Shown: positions 23,005 through 33,514 of the stretch, in pieces | How the letters are laid out: the number at the start of each line of letters is the position of its first letter | How positions within the stretch are numbered: position 1 is the first letter of the stretch | Assembly: GCA_008973525.1 (NCBI GenBank) | Contig: WACJ01000296.1 | Span: 186,001-250,000 of the forward strand | Direction of reading: 5' to 3' | Length of the DNA: 64,000 nucleotides | Source of the DNA: Stenopsyche tienmushanensis | Lineage: Eukaryota; Arthropoda; Insecta; Trichoptera; Stenopsychidae | Position numbers and translations under genes: made by a program | Notes under the pieces: generated by a model | The model's database searches: none | Told to the model about the DNA's origin: nothing | The model's input: the letters and a program-made list of their open reading frames with translations, nothing else

Positions 23005-23730
23005 AGTCATGCAGGAGAGAACGGTTTTAGACTGTTCGAACGACGACTCGTCTCCGTAGCTAGGTACTAAGAATGACCGAACCGATATGAGTAACATGGG
23101 AAAAGGGTAGCCCCTGCCGTCCGTCATCCGCTGCAGCCCCCTTCAAACTGAGGTTGGACTCGTAGTGGCAGTAAACCCACGGAAGTAATCCATTGAATTT
23201 AGCTTAATCTTAGTCCTTCCTCCTCCATTGCTCCTTCGGGTGCTTCGGGATCAGTGAAAGACACTCTTTGTGTGGCTCGTTCGGGGTAACCCGGAACAGA
23301 CCATACAGCAGCGTAGGAAATGGATTCAATTGTTAATGAACCCCCAATCCAATCAGTCACTGTTCGTCGCCCTAATTATAGATTTTTGGTCGTTAAAGTG
23401 GGTCGATTTTTATGCTTTTTGGGTTTTGTACCCGATCCTCTACGGAGGTAAAATACGGATTTCCGTCGCGTATGCTGCGAGTCCATCTCGGGGCTGCGAA
23501 GCCCCGTCGATTAGAGGCGCACTGGCGCGTCCGGCTCCCAAACTACCGCGCGACTCAAGACGCCCCTCGTGGTGTCGAATATTTCGGACCCTGAAAGACA
23601 GCAAGGGGTCAAATCGCAACACTATATTTGTGTACTATATGCGCGTTTATGGTGTATGCGACGAAGACAGCGAGACTAGAAATTATTTTTCTTCTCTTTT
23701 CGATCAAGTGCGGTTGTAGTTTCACTTTTT

Positions 23731-26094
23731 GTGATGTTCAAGCTAATTTACCCTACGACGCTTATAGAAGTTTCACAAAAAATATTACATGCATTTAATT
23801 CATAAAATAATTTCCGTTTTTTATCGCCCTAGTGATATTATAATTTTATTTCATAATGAGCGTTCCAAGGACCTAAACAATTGGTAATCAGAGGGTGCTT
23901 AATGCGGAAAATAAGATGGACAGGGTAGAATTTGTAAGCCACGCTCCATTATTTTGTTCTAAGGGTAATTTTATAAAATGAGGCCATGTTATCTAGTTGA
24001 ATTATTGTGTCTATGTTATTGACTGAAATTGTTCGCCTTTTTTCTCCATATAATGCTACTTTAGTAACCTGGCTAAGTTTAAGCATTTATATTATAACAC
24101 CATACTTTTACTCCATTATAATCAAAGATAAAGATTTTCTTGCTTGGTAATGGCTCAGGAATAAGAATGATCTGAAATAAGAACATTTTTTTCAATGCAA
24201 AATACAAATTCGCTGCAAAAAATACTTTTTAACTGCTCTTATGCGATTATTATTAGTGACAATTAACATGTTGTAAGTAATATTTTAAAAATTTTAACAA
24301 CAACTTATTTAATCATAATAATTCGTTATAAATCACTATTGTCATATATGGTCGCTTGTTGTTATTTTGAAATACAACCTCTTTTTGTTTGTCAATCAAG
24401 TATAATTTCGTTAAATATTCGCAGTAACACTCAGCTTTAATTATTTGATTGTATTCCAAAAGTTCATAGTATCCTTTATTTTCCATCAAGCATAAATAAC
24501 TAATTTTTGCGGACATCGACTTTCAAAGTTGACAAAGGACTGCTTTAGGTAAATGTCAATGCTTTTCCTGTGACATTATTAGGAATTATTTATTTTTTAA
24601 CTCGCATCTTCAATCCATGCGTACATGGCTCGATATATTGACAGCTAATTGATAAGCAATTCAAAGGGAATTAACCAATATACTATTATTAATGGTATTA
24701 ATGCCTCAACAAAGATGAGTTTTAAACCCATGATTCGATATGAATCCTGGCTCTGGTCGGTGATTTATCAGTCTTTGACTTTTATGAAAAACTGTTATAA
24801 ATATCAAAACTTTTGCGCCGAGCTGATAGATCCTTATATTGCAATGGACGGGTAGCATGATGAAAGGGCTAATTTAATTTTGGCGACAAGAAATGGGTCA
24901 AACATTTCTATGAAATGCTGTGTTGAAATGGATCGAGTCATAAAACGATATAATCTCAAAGTGTAACGTGTTTGTAAACAACGCGAATTTCATAGAAGTT
25001 TGTCAAATTTATATAATATGATATGGGAATATCTGCAGAATATCACCAAAAAATTGACTATATGAAAGTTACGATAAAAAAATAAGATTTAAAAAAAATC
25101 TTTAATATTATCAAGATAATCAAAATTTTTATCGGAATATAAACAAAAATTTATGAAAAAACTATCAAAATATATTATTATCTAGTAAAAATAAATTGGA
25201 TCCATGTAAAGGGTTAACTCGCCAAACTAAAATTTCATACCATGAGATGCTCTTAATTTTATTCAACTAAAACAGTTTGTATCATAAATGTCATCATCCA
25301 TCAAGGATTAAAGTATTTAGGGTCTTTTTAAATATTTTTTAAATCGTTATGTTTCTTTATTGCATATGAACTGAATCACACACATTTGAAATTCTACCTG
25401 AAATTTATATTAAAACGTTCGAACATACTTTTACTAAAGGAAATTCCGGTCAACTATGCGCTTCGTTTTCAATTAAAACAACCACATGTTACATAAAATC
25501 TCTTCCGAAGGCATAGTGTACTAATTTAATAGACATCCGATACAATCCATCAATGTAATTCTATATCCTGGAAGTTTATCAATGTACTAATTTGGAATGG
25601 TATCAATTCTCAAATTATTTCAAATAATATTTTTAACCTGTTTTCCGCCAAAGTACTGAAATTATAGGACAGTATTTTTTATCAGCAAACGATCACTTCC
25701 ATCCTACTATTCGGCATCACCGACCGCGACCCGAAAGCAGAACGAACCCGCGTGCGAACGCAGCCGCATTGGGAGCGGGGAGCAATCCGGGGACTCCAAA
25801 AGTAAAAGCTCCATATTTCTTACATTTTTTTATAAATGAATATATCCCAAATCACAACAGAACGTTTTTTAAAAGTAATTTAATTCAAATATATGATTTT
25901 ACCAAACTATAATAATAAATGCGTAATTTGGTCAAGTTTTCATTTTATTTCAAATTCATCTTTATTAGTATGAAGGAACACCTTCATCTTCTTAAAAGCG
26001 TTATATATTTAATCGCAAGGTGGCAATTTTCATAGAAAACTTTTCTTAAGAAATAAAGATTATTTAAATAGAAAATGTAAGTAAAAATCACATA
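23731..26094. other. AT-rich stretch with one short GC-rich block
   Basis: Short frames (24313-24516, 24649-24855) lack recognisable motifs. A GC-rich block at about 25725-25800 (CCGACCGCGACCCGAAAGCA, CGAACGCAGCCGCATTGGG) stands out but is not shared with any family here. Confidence 0.45.
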
Positions 26095-26900
26095 TGAGCA
26101 TTAAAAAAAGGTGATGATGCTTTTGGAGGATTCAACAAATTAGAAATACAAACAACACTATTTTTGTGCGATTTGAAAGTTATGCGGTATAAAAAAAATA
26201 CCATCAAAACTAACCGAAATATGGAAAAAAATACAATTTTGGACTGTTTAAATTACGTTGCATCTGCTATCGCTGAATTTGTTTTTTTGCATTGTTTCAA
26301 AGTTTAGATTTTTAAAAATGTATCCTTCAAAAAAAATTTCAAAATTCCAATTACTTATGGAGTTTTTTTTCATATTTTAAAAATGTAACTATATTGAAAC
26401 TGTGGAAAAACAAGGCCAAAAATATTTTCTTCTGAAGAAGAAAGCAATTTTGAGTCATATCGAAAATCGCAAATAAAATTATCATACAGCGATGATAGTT
26501 TGTAATTAAAATAATTATTATTTCTCTATTGTCTCAATTTGTCATTTGAGATGTCAGATGTCAGACGTCCTTAAAATTTCATCAATAATGCGAGACATCC
26601 TTAACCATATGAGTATGACGAAATATTTCGTCATTAAAAAAAAAGTAACTGTAGCGAGTATGACGAAATATTCAATCAACATTTTTAAACGAAATAATTC
26701 ACCGTTGTACATACACACTTCTTAATACGCGCAAACTAAATTCCCCGGTTAAGAGGTTAAAATATTACCAAAAATGCTATTTTTCAATAGCCTTTTTTTT
26801 GGTTTTGTTTCAAAGTTATACGGCTTTTAAAATCCATGCAACGTATCTTTTATTCTTCTATGTAAGTCATAGCTTTTTATTGTGCGATGCTGCACCATAA
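26095..26900 (+). repeat. Repeat family F, copy 2
   Basis: Colinear with 4431-5090. It shares TTTTTGTGCGATTTGAAAGT, GCATCTGCTATCGCTGAATT, CCTTCAAAAAAAATTTCAAA and TCTATGTAAGTCATAGCTTT. About 300 bp (26455-26760) not found in copy 1 sit in the middle and contain the palindrome at 26615-26634, so they may be a nested TTAA-type element. Confidence 0.6.
26615..26634. repeat. 20-bp perfect palindrome
   Basis: ATGACGAAATATTTCGTCAT is its own reverse complement. Half of it recurs in direct orientation at about 26661-26673 (GAGTATGACGAAATATTC). It lies in the segment unique to family F copy 2. Confidence 0.8.
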
Positions 26901-29084
26901 AAGATTTAAGTGTATAAAATTTGCAAAAAAATTTATCCCACTCATTTAAAACTGTTAGTTTTTAGTTTATTTAGAACCTAAGGTTGTTGCAATTCTAATA
27001 AATTTATATATTTTATTTTTTTTAATTAATTCTGGTTCGAATTGAAAATGTCTCCTAAATAAAGATGAAATCAATTTGAAAAAATCAACGTCGATTTGTC
27101 GATTTTACCACACCCCAAAAATGGTTCCCTTCTTAATTGACCAATTTGTGGTTTTATCGTACTCACCCGGCTTTCTAAAAACAAAGTTTTAATAGGGTGT
27201 ATATATTTCAATAGCTTCGTGCTGCCCGAAAAAAAATCTATTACAAATTTAGTTCGGGAGTACTTATTCGTTAATGAAACAAATCGTGCATTCCCGGTTT
27301 AATCCGCTTTTTCCCTAAAAGTCCTTTTACTCCGCCTCGTAGCCCGCGCCACTGCCCGCCACTGAATTTTCAACAACTTTTGTTGGGAACTTTCGTTCAG
27401 TAACAGCTCGTGATTCCGAATTGATTAACATATTAAATTGTAATTTTGCCCAACTTTAAATTTAAAACTTCATTGCCGCAAATCCACAACGATCATCAAA
27501 ATGAGTGCTGTATTTTCATTTAAAAGCAAACCACGTCGATATTTTAATCAAAATGCATGTTTGAATGGACGTTGAATACGGCTTTTACCAATCAAAGTAA
27601 ATCAAATACATTTTTCGAGGATTAAATCACACATTTGGAAATAATAAACGCCACTGGATTGCTTTTCCAGGAAGAAAACTTTATGATAGAGCCTCTTTTG
27701 TATGTGGTGGAAACTTTAGCGCCGTTATTCCCGCCGTTGCGCTTTCGAGGGTCAATTAACGGCCGTTTCGCCGCGGGGAAAACCCAAACGATTCTTATTT
27801 ATTTATATCAAACTTTTGCGATTTTCCATTCCAGGGAATATGACTGTTTTCCTCCTGTTTCAATAAAAAAAACTATACTATTCTCCGGCCCCATCCAAAC
27901 GGATTTTTTTTTGCAAAGGCAAAAAATTGGTGATAAATTATATTTAACATCAAAAAAAATCTACGAAAAATTACAGTGACATCAAAAGCTTAATGTTGAT
28001 CTCAGAATTTATTGAAGGAATAAACTCCAGGCTATTCGAAAACCGTAAGCTTTATCCAAAGACTCTTTTGGCTGACACCATCTGCGTTGTCATGTGATAA
28101 ATCACCAAAAAATCAAACACATTCAAGATCACACTTCTTTGTGATAATACAACTTAGACTTAAATCAACTATTAAAATTTTGACATCATCTATCTATACG
28201 TATCGACGAGCTTATGATTCTCAAATGCTATATTTAGATTGATGCCAACAAATTCCATAGTAAATATGTATTATATTTACCTCCAAGGTATTCCATATTA
28301 CGGATCAATTATACCCTTTGAATTTATTCCAAGTCATTTTATGGAAAATATGGCAAATTTAGTGAACTTATTATAAAATCATTGATGAGGAATCTTCTAT
28401 CTACAACATCAAAAGAGTTCTGGTTAACGTATAATTATAAAAAAAAATCATATGTGCAAAATTGTTATAATATTATTCGGAACTAGTATTATCATTTGTG
28501 CTATTTATATTGATGAACTAATCTTTATAAAGCAAATGATTTGATATTTTTACCATAAGATCACATTTTGCACGCGTTCAATATTTGCATCAGTATCTTC
28601 TTCTGCAAACTTTCAATTTCATAAATGGCTTTCTATATTTCCATGAATGGAGTAATTTAAAGTTTAATTGTTAAATTTCATTCAAGTCTGCGTCTAATGA
28701 TGCAATATATCCATAATAGCACCATATTGAACGTTTGTTGATTTAAATCTATTTAATATCAATATTCTTTGAAATAGTAGCGATTTTATATCTGTATTTA
28801 AGGAGCAAGTTTATATTACGTATACGACGGGACTGACTGAAGCACTGCAATTTCGAACTTTGATTACTAACATCTCACGGGTATGATGAGAAATTGTTTG
28901 AAAATTTTTATTTATATGGATATCCAACATTGACTCAATACGTCCCGAGCTGTATAATATATATATATTTTTAAATAAACACATTGAACACTTTAATATG
29001 ATTTAAAGTTATTATAATCGAAAATAATTACATTCTTATTGGTTCTCGAGCTATTTCGTGGCGATATCTAAACACTGAAATGTT
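26901..29084. other. AT-rich stretch, no recognised genes
   Basis: A 114-codon plus-strand frame at 27635-27979 spans a GC-richer patch (27715-27785) but shows no domain, signal peptide or homology to families known to me. The remainder is low-complexity. Confidence 0.45.
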
Positions 29085-30536
29085 TCAGAATTTATAGGAC
29101 CAATATCTCTCCCCTCGCAAACCTCTTCTTCGTTTTCTCGATCTTTGTTTTTCTGAAGTAGATAATTCTTTAACTATTTCCTCATCATTCATAATCTGGA
29201 ATCCAGGATCGTTTGCATCGCAATTTAACCACTCGATTACACCTTAGAAGCATTCAGCACATATAGAAATTTATGCTATTGCTTCCACAATGTCTCCTGT
29301 GGTGTCAAGTTCTATTGGGTTAATGGTGTTTTCAAAATTTTGTTCCATGATTTTTTCAAAGTTGACATATCTAAAGAATTCCGACTATCTGTTCCGATGT
29401 AACAACAATCTTTTAATTTTTTTTTTCTGGAAGCTGATAACTATTTCTTTATTATTTTCATCTGTTAGCAATAATCGTCAAAGCATCTGATTTCTATATA
29501 AACATTTGAATGTTTTTATTGCATTCTGAGCCATCGGTTGCATTATCGACATAACATTTGCTAGAATAAAATTTACCATAAATCGTACACCTCACCAGCA
29601 TGTTGAAGGCTATTAAATCGAGACATTCTCGCCAAAATCTGGACGCTTGGAAACAGTGGCGCAACTACTAATTGGCGAGCTTAGGCGACCCCAAAGGGGC
29701 AGTAAATGTCTGATCTATGTATACATATATAGAGTACATGTATATTTTTCAAATTGTTATATTAACTTTTCCCCACCGGTGATGTATTTACTACACCTCG
29801 ACTCTAATAATGGGAATATCGATATGAAATACAATAAATAATAAATACTCAGGATCGAAATTTTGCCTCGGGATTGGATTCCCTACTTCTGGATATAAAA
29901 TGTGTTTTAAAGCATCTGAGGTTCTTTGATTTTCCAATGACAAGCAGTGGCAGTCTGTCTACCTGCTGCATTTGCACACATCATTATAGTGACACGTTCT
30001 TTCCTATTTTTGTACAAAGGTAAGTATTTTTACGTCTTGATGTTAAAGACTTATTGCGTAGTTATTTTTCCAATTTAAACCGATCTCATCTGCATTATAT
30101 ATAAACTCTTCATCGAATCCTTCCTTTTCCAGAAATAGCTTCCACGTGTCAATGTGTTTGCTGAAGGTATGTCAGTAGAAAGATTTTTCCCATGAATTTC
30201 AAGTTCCCTGAACAAAATCGTCCTTTGAATTTTTCAAGCTACCCCGAACTTGCTTTGAAAGCGGAATCTTCATTTAATTTTATATTGAAAAATAATTCTT
30301 TTTTACACAATATTGGACCAGATCTAGTTGATCGTCTTTATATTAACAACATATTTTTATTATGCATTTCCTGAATTTTTATAACTTTGCGCTCTGAGTT
30401 AAACAATTAGTAAACTTCACATCATGCAATCCATCACGTATGTGAGCAAAAGTGGGTACAGTTCTCCACGTGCAAATCAGCAAATTATATATTTTTTGTT
30501 CAGTTTTGAACAATCTGGATAATCGAATTTCTATTG
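29085..30536 (-). mobile_element. pogo/Tigger-like DNA transposon remnant split by a hAT copy
   Basis: The right terminus on the minus strand reads CAATAGAAATTCGATTATCC, a pogo-type inverted terminus, followed outward by TA at 30537-30538. Minus-strand transposase pieces follow in the expected order: a DNA-binding-domain tail reading in the style LEKFKGRF (about 30230), then EFIYNADEIGLNWK (about 30090) with the first catalytic Asp of DDE_1 transposases, then LPLLVIGKSKNLRCFK (about 29920). After the hAT insertion come NVMSIMQPMAQNAIKTFKCL (about 29530) and EWLNCDANDPGFQIMNDEE (about 29200). Frameshifts and stops break it. The middle, including the second Asp, is lost. The left terminus was not found. 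Confidence 0.8.
29565..29886 (-). mobile_element. hAT copy nested in the pogo-like element
   Basis: Inverted relative to the complete copy. It runs from AAATCGTACACCTCACCAGC (29580) through AGTGGCGCAACTACTAATTG, CTCGACTCTAATAATGGGAA and AGGATCGAAATTTTG to GGATTGGATTCCCTA, the TAGGGAATCCAAT terminus in reverse. The other terminus and the transposase tail are deleted. It occupies the place where the central part of the pogo transposase is missing. No 8-bp duplication survives. Confidence 0.75.
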
Positions 30537-30589
30537 TATGTGCATCGAACCTTATCAAAAATGATTGCTAAGGTTCGTTCAAATATTTA

Positions 30590-31431
30590 TCATTTTTTTT
30601 ACGTCTTAATGTATGCTCTAACAATTTAAAAAGGTAGTAATCCGACAGCAAAAGACCTACTGAATGGGTTGGATGAGATAGAATTTCCAATTCAAGCTCC
30701 CTTATTTTTCCTGAACTCTTTCTGCAGCATGCGATCTTGCGTTATCGCGAAGAAGAATTATTTTTAAGTTATTGATCAAAACAGATCGTTTTTATATGAG
30801 CTCATGTTACATTAATTCAAATTGTTCACAATAAATAATCACTGTAAAGATCTGACCAGGTTTGAGCAATTAAAAATAAATACTTCCAGAAAAATACCAT
30901 CACACACAAATAATTGTTGGTGTTGATTGAGGGGTCGGAACAGATACTTTCCCGGAAGAAAACCATGATTTTTTCATGCAGAATTATTGTGTAGTATCTA
31001 CTTCTCGTTTTCAGTTACAATTCGCCACAAAAAGTTATCTTCTTCATGCCGAAACAAAAGAAATGCACAGATTATACGCCGTAGATCGAACGTCGTCTGC
31101 GAAAATTCATGGGGAATCCAAATTCCTTATTTGTGCCACTATGCCATGAAATTGATCCCTAATTTTAAATCATGGACGACCAATCTTCAACGATAATATC
31201 TCGATTGTTTGACAAGGATCTGATTCCATCATCGATTTCGGGATATCACCATTTAATTTTTGGGGTGGTCCTTGTCGGATAGGTTTTTTAAATTTACAGA
31301 TGAAATAAGATTTATAATCATAGCTTTAACGTCATTACAAAACTTATGTATTTACTGAATCGTGTCTTAACACAAACTAATTGTAAAAGAGCTTATCGGA
31401 AAATTTTTGATTACTTTTCGGTCCTTCTAAT
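30590..31431 (-). mobile_element. Truncated mariner, same family as 18468-19768
   Basis: The right (5') terminus reads TTAGAAGGACCGAAAAGTAA on the minus strand and is flanked by TA. Minus-strand transposase remnants include the block around the first Asp (VTENEK, where the catalytic Asp position reads Asn), ILLRDNARSHAAE (second Asp, about 30755) and IRELELEILSHP followed by LLLSDYYLFKLLEHTL (third Asp, about 30640). The 3' part and left TIR are missing, and the sequence changes abruptly near 30590. There are many stops. Confidence 0.75.
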
Positions 31432-31518
31432 ATATATACATTTTTTTAAATATGTCATTTTTAATGGGAGTTTTTTTTTAAATGTATGTCATTTATAAAA
31501 AGCTGTAAAAAATTGATA

Positions 31519-31602
31519 CACACACAATTGTGTGTAAATTTTTAAATATATTGTTAAAATAAATTATTTGCTGAAATATCAACATATTTCAGCAAATAAT
31601 TT
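31519..31602. repeat. Palindrome followed by 19-bp perfect hairpin
   Basis: ACACACAATTGTGTGT (about 31520-31535) is a perfect palindrome. Immediately downstream, AAATTATTTGCTGAAATAT (31561-31579) is followed by the loop CAAC and its exact complement (31584-31602). AT-rich perfect hairpins of this kind are prone to cruciform formation. No transposon terminus was recognised around them. Confidence 0.8.
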
Positions 31603-32850
31603 TGGTATCAAATCCAAAAGCATACCACTAGGGATCAAAAATTACTTAAAGCAATTGAATAATTACGAATTAATGAGAGTTCCTGCTGTATAATTATATG
31701 GAACTAATACATTTTTAATTCTCACTTCAATTATGTATAGCCTCAAGGCAGCCTTTCTTAATCAATTTCTGAAAAATTACTCTTCTAAAGTTGGCAAGCT
31801 TAACTTACTCGAAAACAGTCTGTTAGACTTCACACCGTCCTGGCGTCGATATTTAAGTCTGAAGCGAATTACATTACTAAGCATGTACAGCAGGAAGAGT
31901 TTACAAAACAGCTGAAGAAATTTGCAGAATTCCTAATTTCATACTGCTCGACAATGACATTTTAATGAAACACTGTTTTAGTTTTACATACAGAGCGAAA
32001 TTCAACAAGAAACATTCCCACTTCGACAAACTCGTTCAATATTAGAAATTTATGCGACCCTGTACATTACGTTTTATGAGGTCCTTTGCTTTTTTACTTT
32101 CTTTTATGATAATTGCAGTTGTTATAAAACTTTTTATTGCCCCGGAAGGCGATAAACATATAAAATGTATGTCTAAACGAGGCAGAGCTTTTTGTGGAGC
32201 GTCGACAATTTTGGAAGTCTACTCAAATTGTATCGAAAAGAGCTTTAAGCTTGACGGCTGCCTCATTAAAACGAATGATTATTAATCAACGTCACTTTGA
32301 TTAATTGGCTTTCTGTTTAATTACCTGTATTTACTTTCACCGTAAGTACTGAACAAAATTGAGAAATAATTTATATAACAGCTTTAGAAGCGCCTTTTTT
32401 ACTGACGTTTATTTATACCAGGGAAGGCACATTTATAAATCAGTTTTTTGTTAAAGTTCAATCCAATAGCATTAATTAATTTACACTAATTTAACTCAAT
32501 ATATAAATTATCAAAATTGCTTTCCTAAACTTGTTTAATCACAGAAAGAATAATCAACCTTTGGGATATTAACAGCTTCGTTTGATGGCTCTTCATTATA
32601 TATGCGTTATACAAGGAATCATCAAATGATGGATAATTTATATTTTATTTGCATAATAATTTTTCAAACATTCTTAACAATAAAAATGTAATGGTCAATT
32701 GAGCTTGTAGTCTATTTATTCATGGAAATATTTTTAAAAAAAAACAGTAAAAATGCCAGTTTCTAAATTTCTTATCAAACCACGTTTTTCATATTAATTG
32801 AGTATGGTGATCCTGAATATTATTATTAAACGTTCTTGTTTTTGTATATA
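31603..32850. other. AT-rich stretch; one short signal-peptide-like frame
   Basis: A 77-codon plus-strand frame at 32052-32285 begins with a basic stretch followed by a hydrophobic segment (FAFLLSFMIIAVVIKLFIA) and then several Cys, which resembles a small secreted or membrane peptide. There is no supporting homology or promoter, so this is only a possibility. Nothing else was recognised. Confidence 0.3.
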
Positions 32851-33512
32851 TACAGGATGTTTTGCACATGAACACAAAATATTTTTTGGAGTTAGGGGGG
32901 GTCTTTTGCTATGTACACCACATAATTTTTAGTCCCTAATGTGTAGAATTGCAAAGTAGAATTTTGTTTTCATTTTAAAATGAAATTTGGGTATTTTTAT
33001 AAAATCTTAAAAAAAAATCTATTCGACAACCATGACTTTAGGACTGTAACCTTGAGGTGGGGGCGCTCTTGGGGGAAGTCTCGGGCGGTTCCGCCCCACA
33101 CGTGCTCGTCTGCGATGGGCATATAGCGGGCGTCGAATAGAAAGACTTTCTTATCTAAATAGATATTTATTCCACACGAGAGACAGAGAGAGATAGAGAT
33201 ATCTGGCTGCTGGAAGGACGACCTCCCACAGCCAAGGCTAACCGACGACGCTCCACGGTGCACACACAAGAAGCGATTGGTCGGTATGCAGGTGCAATGT
33301 CTCCGTAGGGACACAAGAGATGGCGCTGTTAAAATAACACACCTGAAGAGAGACGGAAGATGTCGCTGTTAATCTGGCGAATTAAATCTGCTCAGATTAA
33401 CAGCGCTAATACGTGGGGATGGTAAATCACCCACGCTACAGGACATAGAACCTATCTGTAATATAGGTTCCAAAATAAAAATATTGTCAGTCTATATGCA
33501 TAACATCCTTTA
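32851..33512. mobile_element. Long-TIR MITE, TACAGGATGTTT family, copy 2, split by a solo LTR
   Basis: The left end TACAGGATGTTTTGCACATG and the inverted right end TAAAGGATGTTATGCATATA are TIRs flanked by TA (32849-32850, 33513-33514). Without the LTR (33045-33440) and one copy of its 4-bp duplication, the MITE would be about 260 bp, close to copy 1. The insertion order is therefore clear: MITE first, LTR element later. Confidence 0.8.
33045..33440 (-). mobile_element. Solo LTR with 4-bp target duplication GGAC
   Basis: On the minus strand it starts TGTAGCGTGGGTGATTTACC and ends GGTTACA, so it has TG...CA ends. GGAC flanks it at 33041-33044 and 33441-33444. A polyadenylation signal AATAAA (minus strand, about 33168-33173) follows a CT-rich tract, as in an LTR R region. 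A 4-bp duplication suits Gypsy- or Pao-like elements, but no internal coding region remains. An extra inverted repeat (GTTAATCTG...CAGATTAAC, about 33371-33404) is absent from the other copies. Confidence 0.85.
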
Positions 33513-33514
33513 TA

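Larger units (their letters stand above)
21765..23730 (+). repeat. GC-rich repeat split by a LINE insertion
   Basis: Sequence on both sides of the LINE (21765-22068 and 22991-23730) is much richer in G+C than the surroundings and was contiguous before the LINE inserted, because the two sides share the target duplication. The orientation is uncertain. A short frame starting ATG at 23319 reads MDSIVNEPPIQSVTVRRPNY before a stop, as might a decayed gag-like start. It may be the 5' region of another retroelement. Unclassified. Confidence 0.4.

Noticed and set aside
22247..23059. Plus-strand frames of 104 and 114 codons
   Set aside because: Antisense shadows of the LINE ORF2 C-terminus on the minus strand.
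23270..23719. 149-codon plus frame in the GC-rich repeat
   Set aside because: Four overlapping frames are open here because of GC-richness; no recognisable domain.
30395..30590. Coding continuation of the mariner copy
   Set aside because: The frame changes to the terminal region of the pogo-like element; mariner blocks stop near 30590.
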